Assembly: GCA_030615145.1 (NCBI GenBank)
Contig: JAUWZT010000220.1
Coordinates: 1 to 5,066, forward strand
Direction of reading: 5' to 3'
Source of the DNA: Promethearchaeota archaeon
Lineage (GTDB): Archaea > Asgardarchaeota > Lokiarchaeia > Sigyniarchaeales > SOKP01
Length of the DNA: 5,066 nt
The notes under the pieces are model-generated. The model saw nothing but the letters and a program-made list of their open reading frames with translations. It did no database searches and was not told the DNA's origin. This document shows, in pieces, positions 1 through 5,066 of this stretch. Each line of letters opens with the position of its first letter. Positions within the stretch are counted from its first letter, which is position 1. The translations under genes and the position numbers were made by a program.

Positions 1-45
1 GAAACTTAGATATATATGTCTTTGTGTTGAGAATAATTTTTAAAG

Positions 46-74
46 CTGAAGTAATCTTTCTTCAGATTTTGAAG
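46..74. repeat. Two overlapping, mutually exclusive short inverted repeats
   Basis: CTGAAG (46-51) is perfectly complementary to CTTCAG (60-65) across an 8-base loop. The same middle segment CTTCA (60-64) is also complementary to TGAAG (70-74) across a 5-base loop. Only one hairpin could form at a time. The stems are 6 and 5 base pairs, so chance is a real possibility in such AT-rich DNA. ATTTT follows the first stem, so it could be the 3' end of a transcript entering from the left. No function is claimed. Confidence 0.25.
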
Positions 75-201
75 TTCAATAGACTATCTAAGTCCGTTCT
101 ACATAAAACATAGCAGACATTGATGTGTTATCCTTGAATCCTCATTACATAGAGAGTGTGAAATTTCGTTTTAGATTTATATGCCATGATTTATTTTAGT
201 A

Positions 202-215
202 CTAAATAATAAAAG
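202..215 (+). promoter_or_regulatory. Possible TATA-like element for the FrhB-like gene
   Basis: The A/T-only stretch CTAAATAATAAAAG lies about 40 bases before the ATG at 250. That would put the transcript start some 10-20 bases ahead of the coding region if normal archaeal spacing applies. A weak Shine-Dalgarno-like AAAGTGA sits at 234-240, nine bases before the ATG. In DNA this AT-rich, TATA-like strings are common, so the assignment is tentative. Confidence 0.2.
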
Positions 216-249
216 ATTGATTAATTGCATTTCAAAGTGAATTTATAAC

Positions 250-1191
250 ATGAAGATTGAAAAATCAAGCCAAGAACTTGAAAATGAAGTAATTTATGCT
301 GGTTTTTGCATTCATTGCGGAAGTTGCAACGCATTTTGCCCACATATGGATTTTAATGAAGAAACGGGATTAGCTTACGTCGTTGACGAATGTGCTGAGA
401 CTGTTGGTTTGTGCTATAATGCATGCCCACGAAGTTTCCTTCCTGTATCCGAAATTGAACAAAAAATGTTCGGTCAAAATCGTGTTGACTTAGCTGTTGG
501 GGTCTATAAAGATATAATTCAGGTTAAATCCAAAAATAAAGATGAGATTTTATTCAATTTAGTTTCAGCCGCATTCGACTCTGGAATTGTTAAACATTTT
601 GTTTTGAGCAAACCTAAAAGTCAAAAACCACCTGTCGCTTTTCCTGTAGTTGTTGATAGCGCGAATGATGCTAAACAATACATTCCTAACAATCCCAATC
701 AAAACGCTGGGCCCTTAATCACTGGAATTGGAAGAGCTTATTTGGATAGAAAGCGGGATATAGGTATTCTAGCGAATCCATGTCATCTTCAAGGCCTTGC
801 AAAAATTTTAACAAGCGATTTTAACACGGGGGCCGAGCGTACTTCCTTAAAGATAGGCTTTGCTTGCTCTTCTGGTGGAATGGCGGGCTGTAAATATTGT
901 ACTGATTACACTGGAGAGTTTTCTGATGTTTCTTATAGTCCTTGGGGCGCACCTAAAGGTTCTGGAGAAGCATTTTTGATTATTAGAACTGATGTAGGAC
1001 AAAAAGTCGTAGATCATGCTATAATGAAGAAATTAATCGAAGTTACTGATAAAGAGCCCGATCTTAGCGAAATGAAAAAGTTCATAAATAAGAAGAGAAA
1101 GAAAAACTTCTTAAATTTGTTAGGTAGAGATTTAATTACTGCCAAATACTTACATTTAAACATTGACGAATTCAAGGACTTACTCGAATAA
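250..1191 (+). CDS. FrhB/FdhB-family coenzyme F420 oxidoreductase subunit (Fe-S flavoprotein)
   Basis: This 313-residue protein resembles the beta subunit family of F420-reducing hydrogenase and F420-dependent formate dehydrogenase. The family moves electrons between iron-sulfur centres, FAD and coenzyme F420 in the cytoplasm. An N-terminal ferredoxin-like part has the motif CIHCGSCNAFCP (C20, C23, C26, C30). A second cysteine group, C48, C55 and C59, ends in CPR and can hold only an atypical or shared cluster. The C-terminal family domain shows NPCHLQGL (C178), FACSSG (C206), CKYCTD (C214, C217), then GAPKGSG and IIRTDVG near 233-250. The length is slightly above FrhB (about 280-290, from memory) and well below FdhB. 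No hydrogenase, formate dehydrogenase or Hdr gene is visible nearby, so its electron partner is unknown. A free ferredoxin is one possibility, which is inference. The ATG at 250 fits because the first cluster begins 20 residues in. The family call is firm; the substrate is not. Confidence 0.85.
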   Translation: MKIEKSSQELENEVIYAGFCIHCGSCNAFCPHMDFNEETGLAYVVDECAETVGLCYNACPRSFLPVSEIEQKMFGQNRVDLAVGVYKDIIQVKSKNKDEILFNLVSAAFDSGIVKHFVLSKPKSQKPPVAFPVVVDSANDAKQYIPNNPNQNAGPLITGIGRAYLDRKRDIGILANPCHLQGLAKILTSDFNTGAERTSLKIGFACSSGGMAGCKYCTDYTGEFSDVSYSPWGAPKGSGEAFLIIRTDVGQKVVDHAIMKKLIEVTDKEPDLSEMKKFINKKRKKNFLNLLGRDLITAKYLHLNIDEFKDLLE

Positions 1192-1205
1192 AACTTTTGA
1201 AGTAT

Positions 1206-1748
1206 TTAACTCAAACCTATTTTTTTTTGTATTTCTTTTATTAATGTTTCAAATATAATTTTATTATCTTTACCCGATTTTGAGCTCGTTTCAAAAAGAT
1301 AAGGGATATCATGTTCTTTCCCAAACTCCTCAGCTTCTTCTCGCTTAACAGTTCGTCTTGCGTCAGCTAGATCAACCTTTTCTCCAATTAGTATAAACAC
1401 GGGGTCTGAAGAATGGTTTTGAACAATATCATACCATTCTTGAAGGTTCTGGAAACTTGTATATCTAGTAATATCGTAACATAGCAGGCAACCGTGAGCT
1501 CCTCTTGCATAATTCGGTAAAAAAAATCTGAACCTTTTTTCGCCAGCAAAGTCCCAAATTTGAAGTTTTACTACCAGATTTTCAAATTCCATCTGGTAAG
1601 TGGCTAAATCCGTTCCAATAGTGATTTTCATTGGAGTAAAATGCCCAGTAATCAGTCTCTGTATCATGGTGCTTTTACCGACCCCCCCATCTCCTACAAC
1701 GACTACTTTAAAAAGATATTTGCGTTTTTGATCGGCTGGTTGCGACAT
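1206..1748 (-). CDS. Ras/Rab-like small GTPase, Asgard type
   Basis: This is a 180-residue, single-domain Ras-superfamily GTPase, closest in pattern to Rab. G1 is GDGGVGKST (residues 19-27). The switch I threonine is T43 in TIGTD. G3 is WDFAGEKRF (65-73), G4 is GEKVDL (122-127) and G5 is TSSK (154-157). GAHG and CYDIT are also Rab-like. Two signature positions differ. The glutamine equivalent to Ras Q61 is glutamate (E70), and the Asn of NKxD is glutamate (E123). The protein ends KKIGLS, with no cysteine for prenylation and no signal peptide, so membrane attachment would need a partner. A TTG start at 1757 would add three residues. I prefer the ATG at 1748, a short distance downstream of a TATA-like box; no Shine-Dalgarno is seen. 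The gene converges on the FrhB-like gene across 14 bases. Its pathway is unknown; a role in membrane or cytoskeletal signalling is family-level inference. Confidence 0.93.
   Translation of the reverse strand: MSQPADQKRKYLFKVVVVGDGGVGKSTMIQRLITGHFTPMKITIGTDLATYQMEFENLVVKLQIWDFAGEKRFRFFLPNYARGAHGCLLCYDITRYTSFQNLQEWYDIVQNHSSDPVFILIGEKVDLADARRTVKREEAEEFGKEHDIPYLFETSSKSGKDNKIIFETLIKEIQKKIGLS
1220..1228 (+). terminator. T-run, probable archaeal terminator of the FrhB-like gene
   Basis: Nine consecutive T residues lie 29 bases after the FrhB-like stop codon and are followed by further T-rich sequence (ATTTCTTTTATT). Archaeal RNA polymerase commonly terminates on such U-tracts without a hairpin. The run lies inside the 3' end of the convergent GTPase gene, where it also encodes lysines near the C terminus, so part of the signal may simply reflect coding. 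If real, the two transcripts overlap at their 3' ends. Confidence 0.35.
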
Positions 1749-1777
1749 AATATACAATTATTTGAAATTTATGTAAT

Positions 1778-1786
1778 TAATATATG
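1778..1786 (-). promoter_or_regulatory. TATA-like box upstream of the GTPase gene
   Basis: On the minus strand this reads CATATATTA, centred about 34 bases before the ATG at 1748. With typical archaeal spacing, transcription would begin within about 10 bases of the start codon, which matches the missing Shine-Dalgarno. It lies in the 88-base gap after the membrane-protein gene, suggesting the GTPase can be transcribed on its own. Background A/T content limits certainty. Confidence 0.35.
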
Positions 1787-1836
1787 GATTAGATTTTAAT
1801 AAATATAATTTTAATAAGTTAAAATAGTTCTATAAT

Positions 1837-2736
1837 TTATTCTCTAGACAAATCTCGATTAAACTTTTTATTTATTTTAGTAAGATTTTCGATTATGTTT
1901 TTACGATTTTCTTCGGGCAATTTTTTCAGCAAATTTTCAAAATCAGCGTGATTTTTGTTGTTTAAATCTTTGTAGATAATGATAAGTAAAAAACTTGCTA
2001 CTAGAGGAGAAATTATAACAATTAAAAATGATGTGACGAATATATTTAATGGTAGTGAACCCTCAATTCCAGTGCCCGGTAAATAATACGAAAATCTTGA
2101 AAAAGTGTTATCAATAAATAAAACAAAACTTATATTTAAGATGTTTAGGAATATGAATGTACTTAAGTTAACAATGTTTACAATTTTAAAACTCTTCAAT
2201 TTTAGATGTGAGATTACTTTATCTAAATCACTTTTAAGTAAAGTATTGTTTTGAGCTTGCGTACTGAGATCATTATTTTTCAACCGAATACTTATTTTGG
2301 AATAATTCCATACATCAGTTAGTATCCAATAAAACCCGAATGTGTAGAGAAAGTTAAAAATTATGTTAAAAAATAGATCATAAGATTGAATTAGCTGTGG
2401 ATGATAATAAGATTCTGCTCCTATCCAAAACAATAAAATTAATTGGAGTATTGCAGTGAAAAACAATCGATTAGCGTGCTTTTTTTCTAATCCTATGGGG
2501 TTATAAGTAATTTGGGTGCTATTTAAAGTGGTTCTCCATTTATTTGTATTAGTTATTCTGAAAAATACCGAATACGCAAACGTGATAATTGGAAATAACA
2601 GTAGAAATAAATTTTCCCAAGATTGAGCGAGGACAAATAAATACAAAATAACAAAAATTATTATGTCTCTAAGTAAAGTCTCGTTAAGTAATTCTCTTAG
2701 AAGTAAATAATTTTCATCAGAATTTTTTTCACTCAT
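1837..2736 (-). CDS. Six-helix integral membrane protein of unknown function
   Basis: I do not recognise this 299-residue protein. Hydrophobic segments at about 24-39, 42-59, 91-107, 120-140, 187-208 and 231-255 suggest six membrane helices. The loops at 60-90 and 141-186 are rich in Lys/Arg, while those at 108-119 and 209-230 are not. By the positive-inside rule both ends should be cytoplasmic. The tail (256-299) is highly charged and probably helical. There is no signal peptide distinct from the first helix, and no cysteine, catalytic motif or transporter signature that I can see. Composition is dominated by Ile, Leu, Phe and Asn, and the gene is visibly more AT-rich than the FrhB-like and GTPase genes. 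The ATG at 2736 has no Shine-Dalgarno but has a well-placed TATA-like box. It lies 88 bases upstream of the GTPase gene on the same strand, so cotranscription is possible but not shown. The gene is real with good confidence; the function is unknown. Confidence 0.8.
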   Translation of the reverse strand: MSEKNSDENYLLLRELLNETLLRDIIIFVILYLFVLAQSWENLFLLLFPIITFAYSVFFRITNTNKWRTTLNSTQITYNPIGLEKKHANRLFFTAILQLILLFWIGAESYYHPQLIQSYDLFFNIIFNFLYTFGFYWILTDVWNYSKISIRLKNNDLSTQAQNNTLLKSDLDKVISHLKLKSFKIVNIVNLSTFIFLNILNISFVLFIDNTFSRFSYYLPGTGIEGSLPLNIFVTSFLIVIISPLVASFLLIIIYKDLNNKNHADFENLLKKLPEENRKNIIENLTKINKKFNRDLSRE

Positions 2737-2760
2737 TTTTTAATAAAAACGTTTTAAAAA

Positions 2761-2770
2761 CATATATACT
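2761..2770 (-). promoter_or_regulatory. TATA-like box upstream of the membrane-protein gene
   Basis: On the minus strand this reads AGTATATATG, centred about 30 bases before the ATG at 2736. That is close to the spacing expected for a leaderless archaeal transcript, and there is no Shine-Dalgarno in the AAAAA-rich sequence before the start. It is the best-placed TATA-like element in the window. Confidence 0.4.
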
Positions 2771-2785
2771 CTATGATATTATTAG

Positions 2786-2797
2786 TTTTAAATTATA
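2786..2797 (+). promoter_or_regulatory. TATA-like box upstream of the XPD-like helicase gene
   Basis: TTTTAAATTATA is centred about 36 bases before the GTG at 2828, implying a leader of roughly ten bases. The sequence just before the GTG (TTTCCTTCG) has no Shine-Dalgarno match. The surrounding DNA is nearly all A/T, so the exact element is uncertain. Confidence 0.3.
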
Positions 2798-2827
2798 GAT
2801 TAATAATAATTATCAAAATTTCCTTCG

Positions 2828-4807
2828 GTGTACAAAATAAATTACCTCGATTTCTTTCCATATGACCAATTTAGACGCGACCAAGAAGATATCACGAAAA
2901 AAGTTGAAAAAGCTTCAATTGAAAAGAAAATTACTTTACTTGCAGCTCCAAATGGTACAGGTAAGACAATAATTGCTTTAAGTGCCTTATTACCTCTATC
3001 AATACGAAATGATTTAAAGATCCTCTATATGTGTCGTACTCACTCTCAGAATACAAGGATTATTAAAGAACTAACGAAAATTTCAAATTTTCTAAAAAAG
3101 AAAACCCCCCAAATCCAAATAAACGGACTTTCCATTAGGGGAAGGAACGAAATGTGCCTTAACGAAACACTATTATCGTTAAAACTTAAACCAAAAGAAT
3201 CAATGTCCGTGTGTGGAGACTTAAGAAAAAATAAAAATTGTAGATATTTTCTAAATTTAATCAAAAAAAGAAGTGAATACGATAACCCTATCGATATTGC
3301 TCCCGATTTATTAAGTAAACCGGTTGATGCCGAAGAATTAATTAACTTATGTAAGGATAAAAAATTATGTCCTTATTTTTTGAGCAAATTTCTTCTGAAA
3401 GAAATGAGAATAATAATATGCAATTACCAGTGGATTTTCAATCCTTTTATACGCGAAAATTTTTTACAATTTATAGATGAAGAGCTTAATAATTGCATTT
3501 TAGTGCTTGATGAATGCCATAATGTAATTGATATGGCAACAGAAATTAATTCCGATAGAATAACGCCGTACTCACTTAGAATAAGTCTAAAGGATTTAGA
3601 AATTTTCCGGTCACCAAGTATTATGCAGAGGTTTGTAAAAGTCCTATTAAGCCATTTAGAAAAGAAGAAAAAGAGTTTAAGTGTGGCAGAAATAGAAATT
3701 AAAGCAGAAAATTTCTTGCTTCAAATTTATTCACGGTTAGGGCTTACAAATTTAAACGATTTTAAGAATCTCGTTAGGGATTTACACAATTTCAGTGTTT
3801 CAATTCACGACGAAAAGGTTGCAAATGGTGATATTTCAAGAGATTTCGTAGGAGCTTTAGCAGAGTTCTGGTTAAAATGGATAAGATGCTATTTACTGGA
3901 TAATTACTTCTTTTGTTATAATCTTAAAAGGGTAAGAGAGAAACCGATAATTTCAATAGAGATTGTTGCGTTAGACCCAAGAGATATTGTTATTCCCATT
4001 TTAAAAGAGTGTTATACTAGTGTGCATCTTTCTGGAACTGTAAATCCTTATGTTTATAATAATTTAATGGGTTTAAGAGACAGTGGAAAAAGCTATAAGG
4101 GAATCGTTGCGAGTTCACCATTTCAAAAGGAAAACATTAAAGCAATAATTACAGAAGGTGTAGACACACGTAGAGGGAGTCGAACAGGTCCAATGTTTAA
4201 AAAAATGCTCTCTAAAATTGATGAAGTAATTTATAGCACTCCTGCTAACACAGGTATCTTTTGTGCTTCATATAAAGTTCTAAACGCATTAGTTACGAAT
4301 GGTATTGAATCTATAGTCAATAAGAATAAAAAACAATTATTTATCGAGGAACCAGGACTTTCTGCTTCCGAAAATGCCTACTTGGTAAACGATTTCAAAT
4401 CAATGGCATCCCCTTCTCGTAATGGTGCTGTTTTATTGGGCGTGTGTGGAGGGCGAAATTCAGAAGGAGAAGATTACCCGGGAGATCATATGAATTCAGT
4501 AATTATTGCTGGATTTCCGTATCATTTACCAACCCCCAGAGTTAATGCAAAAATAGAATATTACGATAAGGTTTTCGATAAACAAGGATGGAATTTCGCG
4601 TACCTATATCCTGCCGTTCAAAGGGCAAACCAAGCTTCTGGGCGCCCTATACGAAAAATCAAAGATAAAGGCGCAATAATATTTATGGATTTCCGTTTTA
4701 AACAAAAGTACAAATGGATTTCTGAATGGATAAGAAAAGAACTTGAAGTTGTGCCAGATAAGGATGGCGTTTTGATTAAAAATTTATATCCCTTTTGGCA
4801 CAGTTAA
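2828..4807 (+). CDS. xpd: XPD/Rad3-family 5'-3' DNA helicase with 4Fe-4S domain
   Basis: This 659-residue superfamily 2 helicase is of the XPD/Rad3 type, which unwinds DNA 5'-3' in nucleotide excision repair and, in eukaryotes, works within TFIIH. Walker A is APNGTGKT (40-47) and motif Ia is CRTHSQ (69-74). Four cysteines, C110, C129, C138 and C181 (in CPYF), match the positions of the XPD iron-sulfur ligands. Motif II is DECHN (228-232), with Cys where DEAH has Ala. Residues of about 235-390 correspond to the Arch domain. Motif III is LSGTVNP (401-407), motif V is GGRNSEGEDYPG (541-552) and motif VI is QASGRPIR (602-609). GVDTR near 444-448 also fits archaeal XPD. Length suits archaeal members and is shorter than eukaryotic XPD (about 760). 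The GTG at 2828 is the only start: an in-frame stop lies at 2807-2809, no other start codon intervenes, and the helicase core begins at once. No repair partner such as XPB or Bax1 is adjacent. DinG-like relatives are less likely given the XPD-pattern cysteines and Arch region. Confidence 0.92.
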   Translation: MYKINYLDFFPYDQFRRDQEDITKKVEKASIEKKITLLAAPNGTGKTIIALSALLPLSIRNDLKILYMCRTHSQNTRIIKELTKISNFLKKKTPQIQINGLSIRGRNEMCLNETLLSLKLKPKESMSVCGDLRKNKNCRYFLNLIKKRSEYDNPIDIAPDLLSKPVDAEELINLCKDKKLCPYFLSKFLLKEMRIIICNYQWIFNPFIRENFLQFIDEELNNCILVLDECHNVIDMATEINSDRITPYSLRISLKDLEIFRSPSIMQRFVKVLLSHLEKKKKSLSVAEIEIKAENFLLQIYSRLGLTNLNDFKNLVRDLHNFSVSIHDEKVANGDISRDFVGALAEFWLKWIRCYLLDNYFFCYNLKRVREKPIISIEIVALDPRDIVIPILKECYTSVHLSGTVNPYVYNNLMGLRDSGKSYKGIVASSPFQKENIKAIITEGVDTRRGSRTGPMFKKMLSKIDEVIYSTPANTGIFCASYKVLNALVTNGIESIVNKNKKQLFIEEPGLSASENAYLVNDFKSMASPSRNGAVLLGVCGGRNSEGEDYPGDHMNSVIIAGFPYHLPTPRVNAKIEYYDKVFDKQGWNFAYLYPAVQRANQASGRPIRKIKDKGAIIFMDFRFKQKYKWISEWIRKELEVVPDKDGVLIKNLYPFWHS

Positions 4808-4858
4808 AATATTAGGGAGAAACAATTATTTTAAATCAATTCAAGAAGTTTAATGCAT

Positions 4859-5066
4859 TTAATGTAAATTAAGATACATATTAGCTAATTTTTTAGATAC
4901 AATGCCCCATGTAAAATATTTTTTAACCCGTTTATATCCATTTTCTTTAATTTTATAATAATAACTTGAATCTAATAATACACGCGATTTTATAATCTCA
5001 TCAGGAATTTGATTTACGAGATTCAGTATATCAGTTTTGTAGATAGAATTGTTCTCAATTTGATCT
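4859..5066 (-). CDS. C-terminal end of a probable family 4 glycosyltransferase (partial)
   Basis: A reading frame enters from the right edge and runs 68 residues to a TAA at 4859-4861. Its end, IKENGYKRVKKYFTW followed by SKKLANMY, matches the usual last helix of GT-B fold, family 4 glycosyltransferases. In these, a 'N-A/G-x-x-x-V-x-x-x-F-T/S-W' pattern precedes a helix that crosses back to the N-terminal domain. The preceding segment (TDILNLVNQI, then IPDEIIKS) fits the helical stretch where such enzymes usually have 'I..LL.NPEL'. The catalytic regions lie outside the window, so donor and acceptor are unknown. In archaea such enzymes commonly act in N-glycan or surface polysaccharide synthesis. 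The gene converges on the XPD-like gene, with 51 bases between stop codons. Confidence 0.6.
   Translation of the reverse strand, partial: DQIENNSIYKTDILNLVNQIPDEIIKSRVLLDSSYYYKIKENGYKRVKKYFTWGIVSKKLANMYLNLH

Larger units (their letters stand above)
1..249. other. Non-coding 5' flank, no gene recognised
   Basis: No convincing gene is visible on either strand. The plus-strand frame open from the left edge runs 36 codons to a TAG at 111-113. It gives a hydrophobic, basic peptide with no recognisable family. The minus strand holds only very short ATG frames (19 and 10 codons). The stretch is very AT-rich. It contains a small pair of overlapping inverted repeats (46-74) and, at its right end, the presumed promoter of the FrhB-like gene. 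It most likely separates that gene from an unseen neighbour to the left. Confidence 0.6.
2737..2827. promoter_or_regulatory. Divergent intergenic promoter region
   Basis: This 91-base, almost wholly A/T region separates the divergently transcribed membrane-protein and XPD-like genes, so both promoters must lie here or just inside the genes. It contains one TATA-like box in each direction (2761-2770 and 2786-2797) with their centres about 26 bases apart. No clear operator palindrome or Shine-Dalgarno sequence is visible for either gene. Confidence 0.6.

Noticed and set aside
6..83. Minus-strand open stretch of about 25 codons ending in TAA at 6-8
   Set aside because: It has no start codon and is preceded by an in-frame stop, so it could only be a gene remnant; there is no similarity I can name.
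3..113. Open plus-strand frame entering from the left edge (36 codons)
   Set aside because: It shows no recognisable motif. The length is unremarkable for chance, and the hydrophobic, basic composition is typical of translated A/T-rich non-coding DNA.
1749..1757. TTG start three codons upstream for the GTPase
   Set aside because: The ATG at 1748 is a stronger start, the added residues (M/L-Y-I) are not part of the GTPase fold, and neither start has a Shine-Dalgarno sequence to favour the longer form.
3046..3264. Minus-strand open frame of 72 codons inside the helicase gene
   Set aside because: It is antisense to the region encoding the iron-sulfur cysteines of the XPD-like protein, has no recognisable family, and its Phe-rich composition is what the complement of a Lys-rich coding strand gives.
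4448..4485. SEGED in motif V of the helicase, where human XPD has SEGID
   Set aside because: As far as I recall, GGRNSEGEDYPG-like motifs are usual in archaeal XPD-type helicases, so it does not look like a defect.
1..5066. Mobile element, CRISPR array, tRNA or defence island
   Set aside because: I found no regularly spaced repeats, terminal inverted repeats, transposase or integrase motifs, or cloverleaf-like sequence on either strand.

Overview
The window most likely comes from an Asgard archaeon, perhaps of the Lokiarchaeia or a related class. It is strongly AT-rich. It encodes a eukaryote-like Ras/Rab-family small GTPase with the unusual switch II and G4 motifs seen in Asgard GTPases. 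It also has an archaeal-type XPD/Rad3 iron-sulfur helicase and an FrhB-like coenzyme F420 oxidoreductase subunit. Start regions mostly lack Shine-Dalgarno sequences but have A/T-rich TATA-like boxes 30-40 bases upstream, as expected for archaeal, often nearly leaderless, transcription. This placement is inferred from protein features, not from a marker-gene tree.

Layout: 1-249 is non-coding as far as I can see, with a small pair of overlapping inverted repeats. 250-1191 (+) encodes an FrhB/FdhB-type flavo-iron-sulfur protein. It converges, across only 14 bases, on a small GTPase gene (1206-1748, -). Behind that, on the same strand and 88 bases upstream, is a six-helix membrane protein of unknown function (1837-2736, -). 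A 91-base divergent promoter region (2737-2827) separates it from the XPD-like helicase (2828-4807, +). The window ends in the 3' end of a minus-strand gene (4859-5066), whose last 68 residues look like the tail of a family 4 (GT-B) glycosyltransferase.

The genes do not form an obvious pathway. Each full gene has its own plausible promoter, and the strands alternate, so this looks like a chromosomal stretch of individually transcribed housekeeping and signalling genes rather than an operon or mobile island. I see no transposase, integrase, CRISPR array, tRNA or rRNA. The most interesting items are the GTPase with two substituted signature positions and no lipidation site, its neighbouring orphan membrane protein, and an FrhB-like subunit with no hydrogenase or dehydrogenase partner nearby.
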